A stretch of DNA of 64,000 nt. Origin: Clostridium sp. DL-VIII. GTDB taxonomy: Bacteria; Bacillota; Clostridia; Clostridiales; Clostridiaceae. The notes beneath the pieces are model-generated. The model saw only the letters and a list, made by a program, of their open reading frames with translations. It had not been told where the DNA came from and searched no databases. The stretch covers positions 4,428,779 through 4,492,778 of the forward strand of contig NZ_CM001240.1 of NCBI RefSeq assembly GCF_000230835.1. The letters run 5' to 3'. Shown piece after piece: positions 53,614-62,063 of the stretch; within the stretch, counting starts at the first letter, position 1, and each line of letters begins with the position of its first letter. The translations under genes were made by a program, and so were the position numbers.

Positions 53614-53832
53614 TTATATTTCATTTTCAGCAACTGGCCCATAGAATGCATCTCTATTATTTAAAAATGCAAAGTAACAATCTCCATAGGACCAATGCCA
53701 CCATTCAGTTGGATAATTTTCAAAACCAACGTTTTCCATGCAGCTAATTAGTATTTTTCGATTTTCTTTAACCTTATTGCTTATATATGTCGAATATAAG
53801 TATGATTTGTTAAATATAAAAAAGTGCTCCAC
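53614..53832 (-). pseudogene. 3' remnant of a D-Ala-D-Ala dipeptidase (VanX-type)
   Basis: The last 45 residues (VKENRKILISCMENVGFENY, PTEWWHWSYGDCYFAFLNN, AFYGPVA) match the C-terminus of VanX/M15D peptidases, including the EWWH zinc motif. The first 27 residues are unrelated filler and the rest of the enzyme, with the other zinc ligands, is absent. The filler overlaps the terminator of the next gene. Non-functional. Confidence 0.75.
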
Positions 53833-53854
53833 TCCACAAAGATTCGCACTTTTT
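53821..53854 (-). terminator. Terminator of the coiled-coil gene
   Basis: AAAGTGC/GCACTTT stem followed by TTT on the minus strand, 14 bases past the stop. Confidence 0.65.
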
Positions 53855-53867
53855 CAAAAATTAAAAT

Positions 53868-54599
53868 TTAAGATTTTTTATCTACAAAATTACCAATCAA
53901 ATTATCATCTGTTTTACTCTTAGATGTATTTTGATTATTTTCTTCATGAGAAGATAACTTTTTACCATCAGTATTATTAGCGGCTTTTTCATCCTCTTCC
54001 TCTTTATTTACATTAGACGTTTCAGCATTATTGTTAATAAACTTTAATCTGCTTCCAATATCATCATTTAGTTTCTTAATATTATCTTTTATCTTTGATA
54101 AAGTTTCTTCTTTCTTTGTTGTATCTACTCCTCGCCCTTTATCTATCTGTATTTCACTTTCTAATACTTTAGAACTGCCTGTAAGTTTTTGTTTAACAGA
54201 AAATTGGGTTTTAATACTGTTCATACTTGTATCAAGGAAAATTAATTTTTCACCAGAACTGCTGCTATTCTGATTTGTATTTGCTTCCATATTTTCAGCT
54301 TTCTTTGTAATCTTTTCAGTTTTTAATGTTGTAATCTGCTTTTCTATTTCAGTTACTTGCTCTTGTAAATTCTTAATTAAAGCATCTGTACTATTATCAC
54401 CAACAATTTTTATATTAGTAGCACTCTTGCTCTTATTAGAACCATCTCTTAACTCTTTCACTTGTTTTTCCAAATTTTCTTTTTCTTCAGTCAATGCTTT
54501 AATCTGAGAATCATTAGTTGTTAAAGAAGTTCCTGTATTATTATTAATTAAATTATTGCTAAAGCTTGTTGATGTTGAAAAACTTTTTATATTAGACAT
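53868..54599 (-). CDS. Ser/Asn/Lys-rich coiled-coil protein, FlxA-like
   Basis: A 243-residue hydrophilic protein without signal peptide or membrane helix. Two coiled-coil stretches are clear: IKALTEEKENLEKQVKELRD and LIKNLQEQVTEIEKQITTLK, separated by a Ser/Asn linker, as in FlxA-like proteins. The middle (KLIFLDTSMNSIKTQFSVKQ) may be a beta strand region; the C-terminal 50 residues are acidic and Asn-rich. ATG 54599 follows AGAGGTGAT. Function unknown; no neighbours in an operon. Confidence 0.65.
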   Translation of the reverse strand: MSNIKSFSTSTSFSNNLINNNTGTSLTTNDSQIKALTEEKENLEKQVKELRDGSNKSKSATNIKIVGDNSTDALIKNLQEQVTEIEKQITTLKTEKITKKAENMEANTNQNSSSSGEKLIFLDTSMNSIKTQFSVKQKLTGSSKVLESEIQIDKGRGVDTTKKEETLSKIKDNIKKLNDDIGSRLKFINNNAETSNVNKEEEDEKAANNTDGKKLSSHEENNQNTSKSKTDDNLIGNFVDKKS

Positions 54600-54868
54600 A
54601 ATATATATCACCTCTTACTATAGTTTTTTAATTATATACAAATCAGAATTCATTTTACAATATATCCAATATAAGGAAATAACCTCATATTTTTATATTC
54701 GTATATACAATATGAAACTTGATGCTTTTATACTTAAGAGGTGACTATTCTTATAAAATTTTATTAAGTAATTCAGTTTTCAAATCATATATTAAAAATA
54801 TCTGAAACGCCTTATAATCTTACTGTTTCTTCTTACTTAACTTTATAACTAGTTTAATTATGACACTT

Positions 54869-55327
54869 CTATTCTTTAATTCTCTTTGAATTAACACACT
54901 GAAATCCATACTTTTTATAAAATTTCACAGCTTTTTCATTCCACTTTAGCACACATAATTTTATAGGTTCTATTTTATTTTTCTGCATATAATTGATTGC
55001 AAATAAAAGAAGTTCTTTTCCATATCCATGACCTTGATATTTAGGATTTACAATCAAGTCATCAATTTCATTACCATCAATTACAACAGAACCTATTATT
55101 TCATAATTACCAATTAACAAAAAAGTATTTGATTTTTTTTCAGAAAGCTGTCTTCTAGAGTCGCAACAATTGTAAGGAGTTAATTCCAACGCTTTTCTCA
55201 TTTCATAAAAACATTGCTCATAAATTATCTTATATGAATTATAATATTTATCTTCATAAGCAACAACATCTATGTTTGAAACAACTGTATTTCCAAAGTA
55301 TTGCATATGGTAAGCAATAATCTCCAC
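54869..55327 (-). CDS. GNAT N-acetyltransferase
   Basis: A 152-residue acyltransferase. The acetyl-CoA loop is NPKYQGHGYGKELLLFAINY, and the C-terminal WNEKAVKFYKKYGFQCV is the usual last helix-strand of the GNAT fold. The N-terminal 50 residues define the substrate side and give no clue to it. The start is GTG 55327 with AGGAGGAG upstream. It follows another GNAT gene by 21 bases on the same strand, so the two are probably co-transcribed. Confidence 0.9.
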   Translation of the reverse strand: MEIIAYHMQYFGNTVVSNIDVVAYEDKYYNSYKIIYEQCFYEMRKALELTPYNCCDSRRQLSEKKSNTFLLIGNYEIIGSVVIDGNEIDDLIVNPKYQGHGYGKELLLFAINYMQKNKIEPIKLCVLKWNEKAVKFYKKYGFQCVNSKRIKE

Positions 55328-55348
55328 TTTTCTCCTCCTTTTCTTAAT

Positions 55349-55855
55349 TCATAAAGTTTTAACTAATAATATACCATGATATTTTTCACCATAAATGTTT
55401 GGAAGAACACCTGATGGTACATACCCCATACTTAAAAACCAATTATATTCTTCCCTATCAATAGCATGTAGTTCTCTTAATTCTTCCCAGGGCTGCTTTA
55501 ATTCTCTGTCATGGCAAGAAAGTCCCCTTGTTCCAATTGTAAATCTCATAATAACAAAGCCTTGTTCTCTTGCCCAATCTTCTGATTTTTCAACTAAAGC
55601 TTGTAATTCTTTTCCAATCTCAAAAGTTCCTCCGTTATCATATCCAAGACATTCAATTTCAGCAGTCTTGTAGCAATCATACGCCTTACAAAGTATCCAT
55701 CCATTAGGCTTGTACTCACTTGAGCCACAATACCATCCTATTCCGCTTCTTAATTGTTCATTTGCTCCTTCCACATCCCACCATTCTGGTTTAATATCTG
55801 CCATGAATTCAGATACAGCAAAAATATTTTTAGAATCAATTTTATAAATTTCCAT
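55349..55855 (-). CDS. GNAT-like acetyltransferase
   Basis: A 168-residue protein of probable GNAT fold. Strands and helix with GWILCKAYDCYKTAEIECLG, then the pyrophosphate-loop-like segment around ELQALVEKSEDWAREQGFVI, then YNWFLSMGYVPSGVLPNIYG near the C-terminus. The classic Q/RxxGxG loop is not clear, so acetyl-CoA binding is less certain than in its neighbour. GGGGGAAAAG precedes ATG 55855. Upstream gene of the GNAT pair. Confidence 0.7.
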   Translation of the reverse strand: MEIYKIDSKNIFAVSEFMADIKPEWWDVEGANEQLRSGIGWYCGSSEYKPNGWILCKAYDCYKTAEIECLGYDNGGTFEIGKELQALVEKSEDWAREQGFVIMRFTIGTRGLSCHDRELKQPWEELRELHAIDREEYNWFLSMGYVPSGVLPNIYGEKYHGILLVKTL

Positions 55856-56031
55856 AACTTTTCCCCCTTAATTTGCAATAAATTACTCTTACGTTACAGC
55901 CAATACCTATATTGTACTATAATTGATTTTTTTTACAAATTAAAGTTACATATTTCCAGAGAGTTTTTCATAATGTACTGAATCATCTTTGGTAATAATA
56001 CCTTTTATTCTTTATTTAATGCTATAACTAT

Positions 56032-56652
56032 TTAATCACAGAGCTTCACACTAATAGCCACACCATCACCTATTGGAAGTATTGTACTATAAAGACGCTT
56101 ATCTTTAAAAATTTTTTCAACATATTCATGTACAGGATCACTAAATTTTTCTGGTATCCCCATTGGTTTAAAAAGAACATCATCAGCAACTATGAATCCA
56201 TTTTTACGAGTTAAGTTTATACATTTTTCTAGCATCTCACAATATAAAGACTTATCTGAATCCTGTAAAATCATATCAAACGGGCCTTTAAGCTCATCAA
56301 TTACTTTACCGGCATCTCCTAATATCAATTCTACAACTTCCGACAATCCTGCCTCATCAATATTTCTTTTTGTTGTCTCATATAATTCTTTATTGTATTC
56401 AACCGATACCAGTTTCCCTCCATTTTCCTTTAATGCCTGTGCTAACCATACAGTAGAGTATCCAAGGCATGTACCAAATTCTAATACTCTTTTGGCTCCA
56501 GTTGCCCTTATTAATAATCCCAATAGCTTTCCTGCTTGTATTCCTACAGAGGGCTGAATATCATCTCTTTTTTCATCCTGTCTTAAAATTTCCTCAAGAT
56601 ATTTGTTGTCATTGTTAATAAAGCTTTCGATATACTCTGTTATCTTATTCAT
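56032..56652 (-). CDS. Class I SAM-dependent O-methyltransferase
   Basis: A 206-residue enzyme of the caffeoyl-CoA/catechol-type family (COG4122). The SAM site begins at AKRVLEFGTCLGYSTVWLAQ, acidic residue in LVSVEYNKELYET, then VVELILGDAGKVIDEL. The metal/catalytic part is PFDMILQDSDKSLYCEML and VADDVLFKPMG. GAGGTGA precedes ATG 56652. It is monocistronic. The acceptor (small phenol, or other hydroxyl) cannot be told. Confidence 0.92.
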   Translation of the reverse strand: MNKITEYIESFINNDNKYLEEILRQDEKRDDIQPSVGIQAGKLLGLLIRATGAKRVLEFGTCLGYSTVWLAQALKENGGKLVSVEYNKELYETTKRNIDEAGLSEVVELILGDAGKVIDELKGPFDMILQDSDKSLYCEMLEKCINLTRKNGFIVADDVLFKPMGIPEKFSDPVHEYVEKIFKDKRLYSTILPIGDGVAISVKLCD

Positions 56653-56856
56653 AAAATCACCTCAAATTTATTTTTTTACATTTAAGTACATATTAACAAA
56701 CATATATTTAATTTATCTATATATTAATAAACATATTATCATATTTTTTGTATTTATTCAAATTTTCCTTTGATGGTAAAAATTCCACTTGCCTGTATAT
56801 CTCAAGCTAACACTGAAGCTCATTGTAAACTTCCTCAAGTATAAATAATTCTACAA

Positions 56857-56893
56857 AAAAGGCATCTCCCTAGATATTTAGGGAAATGCTTTT
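56857..56893 (-). terminator. Second terminator behind the OPT/PqqD operon
   Basis: AAAAGCAT..TCCCTA/TAGGGA..ATGCCTTTT stem with TTTT on the minus strand. Confidence 0.7.
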
Positions 56894-56947
56894 ATCTAAG
56901 TTAAATACATAATATAAGTAAAAATTTATGATATTTGTTATAAAACA

Positions 56948-56983
56948 AACACCCCTCAAACTATCTTAAGCTTGAGGGATGTT
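56948..56983 (-). terminator. First terminator of the OPT/PqqD operon
   Basis: AACATCCCTCAA/TTGAGGGGTGTT stem five bases past the PqqD-like stop. The T tail is weak (TTTG), which may explain the back-up at 56857. Confidence 0.65.
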
Positions 56984-56988
56984 AAAAT

Positions 56989-57339
56989 TTAGATATTCAC
57001 TTTCTCTATATAGTGACAATTAACATCTATATGATTTAAAAACAATAATAATCTTTCATAAAGTGGATGAACTTTATCTCCAAACTTTACTTCTAGACTT
57101 TCGCCAATTTCTCTTACATTTTTCTTGCCATCTACATGCAATAATATCCAGCTTCCATATTCATCTAAAGTAATCTTTTTATATTCTGGAATCCTGAATT
57201 TAAGTTTTCTAAAAAAACTTTGAACCTTGTGATCTTGTTTTACAAGTATAGTCACAATAGTATCATTATCTACTTCATACTTTAAATCAGCAGATATTTT
57301 ATATATTAAATTTAAAACATCTTCATTATTCTTCAGCAT
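56989..57339 (-). CDS. PqqD-like peptide chaperone/RRE-type protein
   Basis: A 116-residue protein with the PqqD winged-helix fold: RIPEYKKITLDEYGSWILLH, VDGKKNVREIGESLEVKFGD, YERLLLFLNHIDVNCHYIE. PqqD relatives bind precursor peptides for radical-SAM or other modifying enzymes. Here there is no radical-SAM or precursor gene in view; instead its start overlaps the end of an OPT transporter by 14 bases, so the two are translated together. The role in transport is unknown. Confidence 0.75.
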   Translation of the reverse strand: MLKNNEDVLNLIYKISADLKYEVDNDTIVTILVKQDHKVQSFFRKLKFRIPEYKKITLDEYGSWILLHVDGKKNVREIGESLEVKFGDKVHPLYERLLLFLNHIDVNCHYIEKVNI

Positions 57340-59248
57340 TTTTTACCTTACTCTTTAAGATAGGCACTCCGGTAGCTATTACTAAAACTATTAATAGTAT
57401 AAATGCCATCCCATTAGAAGCAGCAAATCCACTTGGCTCAAATCCACTTATAAGTCCTGTTATCTGGAATATTATACCTACAAGCCCAAGTATAGAACCT
57501 CCAGCAACTAATCCTGAAGATAAACTTATTCCATTTGAAACCTTAGCATCTTTTTCTTTCTCAGATTTAGAAGTTTTCTCTACAAATAAACGAAGTAATG
57601 CTCCTACTAATATTATAGTAGTTGTAGATATAGGTAAATAAAATCCTATAGCAATCGCCATTATAGGAAGATTTAACATAAATAAAACAAGTCCCATAAC
57701 AACACCTGCAATTACCATTACCCAAGGTAATTGGCCTGACATTATACCAGCCGTTAATGTTGACATCAAGTTAGCTTGAGGCAATGCAAACGGAACATTA
57801 TCACCAGTCATTGCAAGTTGATTTGAAAGTAATAATATAGTACCAACAACTACTGCAACACCTATTACTCCAGCAATAGCGAAGTATTTTTCCATTTCAT
57901 TTTTGTCACCGCCGATTACAAAAGTAACCTTTTGTGATTGAGAATAACCACCAGCTACAGATATAGCAGTAACAATAAATGTACCAAATAAAAGCAATGA
58001 TTTATTATGTTCAGGATTTTTCCATCCCATTACAACAAATAGTAATGTTACAACTACTATAGAAGCTATAGTCATACCTGATACAGGAAGATTTGAAGTT
58101 CCTATAGTACCTGTTAAACGACCAGAAACTATAACAAATAGTAATGATAAGAACAACGATAAAATAGAAGCAAGAACTGCCATAACTATATTGCCATTAG
58201 ATGCGATGAAGCCACCTACAAAACCTAATATTATACCACCAAATAATAATATGTTTTCAACAGATGAACTCTTCCCACTTGCTGAAGCCTTAGCATTAAG
58301 AGTTTCCTTTATAGAAGATATTATAGTAGGAATAAGTTTTATAGCACCTATTATACCACCAGAAAGCATCATTCCAGCTCCGATATATTTTACATAACTT
58401 CCAGCTATGCTGTTAACTTGCATGCTGCTTATAGCAACACTTGGATTATTCCATACAACTGGACCTTCTTTTGCAAAAGCTGCAAAGTAACCTATTAAAG
58501 GCATAATAGCAAAGTTAGATAATATAGCTCCTGCAAACATAGTTACAGAAACATCCATACCAACTATAAATCCTATACCTAATAATAAAGGATTAACTTC
58601 GACTTCAAATTTCCACTTATAGAAACTTTCATTTACATAGCTTATAACATTGTTAACTGAATTCAAAAATGAACTAGTTATGACAGTTATAATACCGCCT
58701 ATGAAAAATCCAATTCCCATAAACTTCATTGATTCTCCAGCACCTTCTGAAGCAACAAGAGTTTCAGATATAGCCATTGACTCTGGATACATTAATTTTC
58801 CATGTTCTTCAACAATTAAGTAATTGTACACAAGAGAAGCTATTCCAATTCCAAATAAAACTCCAGCTGCTCCAACAGAAAAACCTTCTATAAAACTAAC
58901 TTTTGAGCCTATTAGAAGAATTGCTGGCAATACGAATATTACACCACTTGCAACAGATTCTCCACCACTTGACATACCTTGAACTAAGTTTTTTCCAAGT
59001 ATACCTTTTTTCTTAGCAAATGCAGCTATAAACCCAGAGCCTATTATAGAACCTGGTATACCAGCAGCAACTGTAAGACCTGACTTCATACCTGAATAGG
59101 CCGTTGATGCTGCAAATAAAACAGCTAAAATAATACCAATTATTAATACTACAACGTTTCCACCCGATTTTGAGCCACCAGAAACGTAGGGAACATAGTC
59201 TTTACCAACTACACCACCATATGCATCTTTGGATAATTTATTATTCAT
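57326..59248 (-). CDS. OPT-family oligopeptide transporter
   Basis: A 640-residue inner-membrane protein with about 14-16 helices. The OPT signature stretches are AASTAYSGMKSGLTVAAGIP, IGSGFIAAFAKKKGILGKNL, MYPESMAISETLVASEGAGE and the C-terminal MAIAIGFYLPISTTTIILVG. Family members carry small peptides or metal-chelates using the proton gradient. The long N-terminal cytosolic segment has VGKDYVPYVSG. AGGAGGTA precedes ATG 59248. It overlaps the PqqD-like gene, suggesting a peptide cargo. Confidence 0.92.
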   Translation of the reverse strand: MNNKLSKDAYGGVVGKDYVPYVSGGSKSGGNVVVLIIGIILAVLFAASTAYSGMKSGLTVAAGIPGSIIGSGFIAAFAKKKGILGKNLVQGMSSGGESVASGVIFVLPAILLIGSKVSFIEGFSVGAAGVLFGIGIASLVYNYLIVEEHGKLMYPESMAISETLVASEGAGESMKFMGIGFFIGGIITVITSSFLNSVNNVISYVNESFYKWKFEVEVNPLLLGIGFIVGMDVSVTMFAGAILSNFAIMPLIGYFAAFAKEGPVVWNNPSVAISSMQVNSIAGSYVKYIGAGMMLSGGIIGAIKLIPTIISSIKETLNAKASASGKSSSVENILLFGGIILGFVGGFIASNGNIVMAVLASILSLFLSLLFVIVSGRLTGTIGTSNLPVSGMTIASIVVVTLLFVVMGWKNPEHNKSLLLFGTFIVTAISVAGGYSQSQKVTFVIGGDKNEMEKYFAIAGVIGVAVVVGTILLLSNQLAMTGDNVPFALPQANLMSTLTAGIMSGQLPWVMVIAGVVMGLVLFMLNLPIMAIAIGFYLPISTTTIILVGALLRLFVEKTSKSEKEKDAKVSNGISLSSGLVAGGSILGLVGIIFQITGLISGFEPSGFAASNGMAFILLIVLVIATGVPILKSKVKNAEE

Positions 59249-59420
59249 AAGATGTACCTCCTTTTATTTTCACAACCAATATTATAACATGTTTTTTATA
59301 TAATACTATCTTTTTCTACCTTTAATTGCCTGTTTTTTCCCAAATCATTAAATATTTATTCAAAAATATTTAATTTTTTCAATTTTATAAAGATATTATA
59401 ACCAATTTATCAACAAAAAA

Positions 59421-59457
59421 ACTCCTTTCTACTTTAATATATTTAGTATATAGGAGT
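59421..59457 (-). terminator. Second terminator behind dhaM
   Basis: ACTCCT/AGGAGT outer stem with AT-rich inside, TTTTTTT on the minus strand. The gap 59249-59652 otherwise holds the copy-D hairpin and AT-rich sequence. Confidence 0.6.
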
Positions 59458-59534
59458 AATATTTTAAACTAGAGCTAAATGTTCAATTTATCTTATTATT
59501 ATGAACTTTTATATGCCTAATTTTAAACAAAAAA

Positions 59535-59568
59535 ATGCCGCAAATTCAATTACTGAATAATACGGCAT
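59535..59568 (-). terminator. Terminator of the dha operon, copy D of the hairpin family
   Basis: ATGCCG/CGGCAT stem, minus-strand loop beginning TATTATTCAG, TTTTTTT on the minus strand. 85 bases past the dhaM stop. Confidence 0.75.
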
Positions 59569-59652
59569 CTCACATTACATTTTCGCTTTTTTAATTCTAA
59601 ATTATTTGTGGCGCAATACTTTTTCTATCTGACCAAGATAAATTTTATAAGA

Positions 59653-60042
59653 TCAAGGCATTTTTCCTAAATTCATTGGCTGAAGTGCCGTTTCTATTTC
59701 TTCGATACTTTTTCCTATGCTGCTTTCAACAGCTGCTGTTACTGCTCCTTCAACTATAGGGCAATCTACTATTTTTATTTTTTCTTTCATGCTTTCATCT
59801 ATACATTCTATTGCCATTTCTGCATTCATAAATGCGCTTCCTAAATCAAAAATAACAACTGCTCCATCTTTAGAATAAACCTCTTCTATTGCATTTAATA
59901 TTTTTTCCATGTCAGTACCAATTCTTCCGTCAGAGGTTCCTCCTGCTACAGCTATAGGCACATTAGGTGCCATTTGCCCTGCTAACTCCTTTACACCGTC
60001 TGCTATGTTTTTGCTATGGGATATTATTACAATTCCTACCAT
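59653..60042 (-). CDS. dhaM: Dihydroxyacetone kinase phosphotransfer subunit (DhaM, EIIA-Man type)
   Basis: A 129-residue EIIA-Man-like protein that passes phosphate from the PTS to DhaL-ADP. The phosphorylated histidine is His9 in VIISHSKNIADG. AVAGGTSDGRIGTDMEKI and VVIFDLGSAFMNAEMAIE complete the fold. It lacks the HPr and EI domains of E. coli DhaM, as usual in Firmicutes. Third gene of dhaK-dhaL-dhaM; AAAGGAGA precedes ATG 60042. Confidence 0.93.
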   Translation of the reverse strand: MVGIVIISHSKNIADGVKELAGQMAPNVPIAVAGGTSDGRIGTDMEKILNAIEEVYSKDGAVVIFDLGSAFMNAEMAIECIDESMKEKIKIVDCPIVEGAVTAAVESSIGKSIEEIETALQPMNLGKMP

Positions 60043-60095
60043 ATATATTCTCCTTTCAATGCTATTTTAATGTAGTTCACCATAAAAATATTAAT

Positions 60096-60722
60096 TTAAA
60101 GAGCCTCATAAATGGTTTCTAGCATTATTGCAGAAGATGTAGCTCCAGCATCTTGATGTCCTATACTTCTTTCTCCAACATAACTTGCTCTTCCTTTTTT
60201 TGCTATAATCTCTTTTGTATGCTCCACACCTTTATATGCAGCTTCTTTTGCTGTTCTTAGAATCTCTTTTACTTCAAAGCCTTTTTCTATGCCTTCATTG
60301 ATTGCATTTAATGCTGGTTCTATAGCATCTATCATGGTTTTATCTTCTGCCTGTCCTTTACCTCTCATTTTTATACCTTCAAGAGCTTCATTTAACATCT
60401 TTGCAAAATCATTAATGTCAATTTCTGCTTTACCATTAGCAATCACAGCAGACTTCATAAAAGCTGTTCCATATAATGGTCCAGAAGCACCACCAACATT
60501 AGATACTAATGCCATTCCTGCCTTCTTTAATATTCCTCCAATATCACTTCCATCATCATCTTTTAGCTTTTCCATTACTGCTTTAAAACCTTTATTCATG
60601 TTAAGACCATGATCTCCATCACCAATTGCTGCATCTAGTTCTGATAAATATGATTTATTTTCGTCTATTTTTTCATTTATCTGCCCTAATATTTCTATGA
60701 CTTTTTTTCCTTGTATGCTCAT
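60096..60722 (-). CDS. dhaL: Dihydroxyacetone kinase ADP-binding subunit DhaL
   Basis: A 208-residue subunit holding ADP permanently as a phosphate relay. The Mg/ADP aspartates lie in DAAIGDGDHGLNMNKGF; GGASGPLYGTAFMKSA is the nucleotide loop and RASYVGERSIGHQDAGATSS closes the lid. It works with DhaK and receives phosphate from DhaM. It lies 73 bases after dhaK and 53 before dhaM on one transcript. Confidence 0.95.
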   Translation of the reverse strand: MSIQGKKVIEILGQINEKIDENKSYLSELDAAIGDGDHGLNMNKGFKAVMEKLKDDDGSDIGGILKKAGMALVSNVGGASGPLYGTAFMKSAVIANGKAEIDINDFAKMLNEALEGIKMRGKGQAEDKTMIDAIEPALNAINEGIEKGFEVKEILRTAKEAAYKGVEHTKEIIAKKGRASYVGERSIGHQDAGATSSAIMLETIYEAL

Positions 60723-60795
60723 TTAATTTCATTCCTCTCTACCTACAATGACTTTCGATGGAGTGATATAAGACTCCACCTTTAAAAATTTCATT

Positions 60796-61794
60796 TTATA
60801 TTACTTTAAATCCTGGTGTATTTGCTGGCGCATCTAATAATTCTTTTAATTCACTATCAAGTTTTAGTACTGTAATTGAGAAACCTGCCATTTCAAGGGA
60901 TGTCATAAATTCACCTACAAAAGTTTTATGAATTTTAACACCTTTTGCTTGTAATATTTCATTTACCTTTTTATTTACTATATATAGCTCCATAAGTGGT
61001 GTTGATGATAACCCATTTACCATAACAGCTACTTCTTCTCCACTGTTTAACTCAATATCTTCTAAAATTTTTCCCATTAAATGTTCTGTAATTTCATCTG
61101 CTGTTTTTATTTCTTCTCTATGAGTCCCTGGCTCTCCATGAATACCCATACCAATTTCCATTTCTGTTTCTCCTAAAGTGAAATTTGGTTTACCTGCTGC
61201 TGGCACAATACATGAAGAAATAGACATTCCCATACTTCTTACATTAGCTATTACCTTTTCGGCAACCCCTGTAACTTCTTCTAAACTAGCACCTGTTTTA
61301 GCTTTTGCACCTGCTATTTTGTGAATAAACACTGTTCCTGCAATTCCTCTTCTTCCTGCTGTATAAGTACTGTTTTCTACAGCCACATCATCATTTACTA
61401 CTACTGTAGCTACATTAATTCCTTCCATTTCTGCCATTTCTTTTGCCATTTCAAAATTCATAACATCTCCTGTGTAATTTTTAATTACAAGTAATACTCC
61501 TTTTCCTGAATCTACAGCTTTTATTGCTTCGTATACTTGATCAGGTGTAGGAGATGTAAATACTGCCCCAGCTACTGCTGCATCAAGCATTCCTTTTCCA
61601 ACATATCCTCCATGAGCTGGCTCATGCCCACTTCCTCCACCACTTACTAAAGCTACTTTTCCTTCAACTGGCGAGTCTACTCTAACCAAAACATCTGCAT
61701 TTTCTAATTTTTTTATATATTCCGGATGTGCTGCCACCATTCCCTTTAGCATATCTTCAACTACAAAATTTGGATCATTAATTATCTTTTTCAT
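60796..61794 (-). CDS. dhaK: Dihydroxyacetone kinase substrate subunit DhaK
   Basis: A 332-residue subunit binding dihydroxyacetone as a hemiaminal to the His of MGIHGEPGTH. The substrate pocket includes ALVSGGGSGHEPAHGGYVGK and VLLVIKNYTGDVMNFEMA. It phosphorylates dihydroxyacetone from glycerol oxidation using PTS phosphate. TGGAGGAATGAC precedes ATG 61794. First gene behind a sigma-54 promoter; control by the next-door AAA+ activator is expected. Confidence 0.96.
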   Translation of the reverse strand: MKKIINDPNFVVEDMLKGMVAAHPEYIKKLENADVLVRVDSPVEGKVALVSGGGSGHEPAHGGYVGKGMLDAAVAGAVFTSPTPDQVYEAIKAVDSGKGVLLVIKNYTGDVMNFEMAKEMAEMEGINVATVVVNDDVAVENSTYTAGRRGIAGTVFIHKIAGAKAKTGASLEEVTGVAEKVIANVRSMGMSISSCIVPAAGKPNFTLGETEMEIGMGIHGEPGTHREEIKTADEITEHLMGKILEDIELNSGEEVAVMVNGLSSTPLMELYIVNKKVNEILQAKGVKIHKTFVGEFMTSLEMAGFSITVLKLDSELKELLDAPANTPGFKVI

Positions 61795-61881
61795 AAAGTC
61801 ATTCCTCCATTTTATATATTTGTTATAATAAAATTATGTATACTTACTTAATTATTTATTTATCTTTATACTTTTATACAA

Positions 61882-61897
61882 AGCAATATTCATGCCA
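61882..61897 (-). promoter_or_regulatory. Sigma-54 (-24/-12) promoter of dhaKLM
   Basis: Minus-strand TGGCATGAATATTGCT, with GG/GC ten bases apart, almost the same as the promoter at 32616-32632 (TGGCAT and TTGCT in both). It lies 88 bases ahead of dhaK. Confidence 0.9.
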
Positions 61898-62003
61898 GAA
61901 CCCAAGTTTATTATTATAGAATGTTAAAACGTGAATTTCAGAGCATTTACAGCCTTAACTCAAGTAAACATTTACAAAAAATTATACTATGAAGTTATAT
62001 TTC

Positions 62004-62053
62004 TTGGTAAAAAGTATCAAGCTGTTCCTTTTTATCATGATACTTTTTACCAA
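62004..62053. promoter_or_regulatory. Inverted repeat, probable enhancer site for the dha activator
   Basis: TTGGTAAAAAGTATCA (62004-62019) and its exact inverse (62038-62053) around an 18-base loop, starting 11 bases past the activator stop and centred about 139 bp upstream of the sigma-54 promoter. No T run follows, so a pure terminator role is less likely. Confidence 0.6.
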
Positions 62054-62063
62054 CCTGCTGTAT

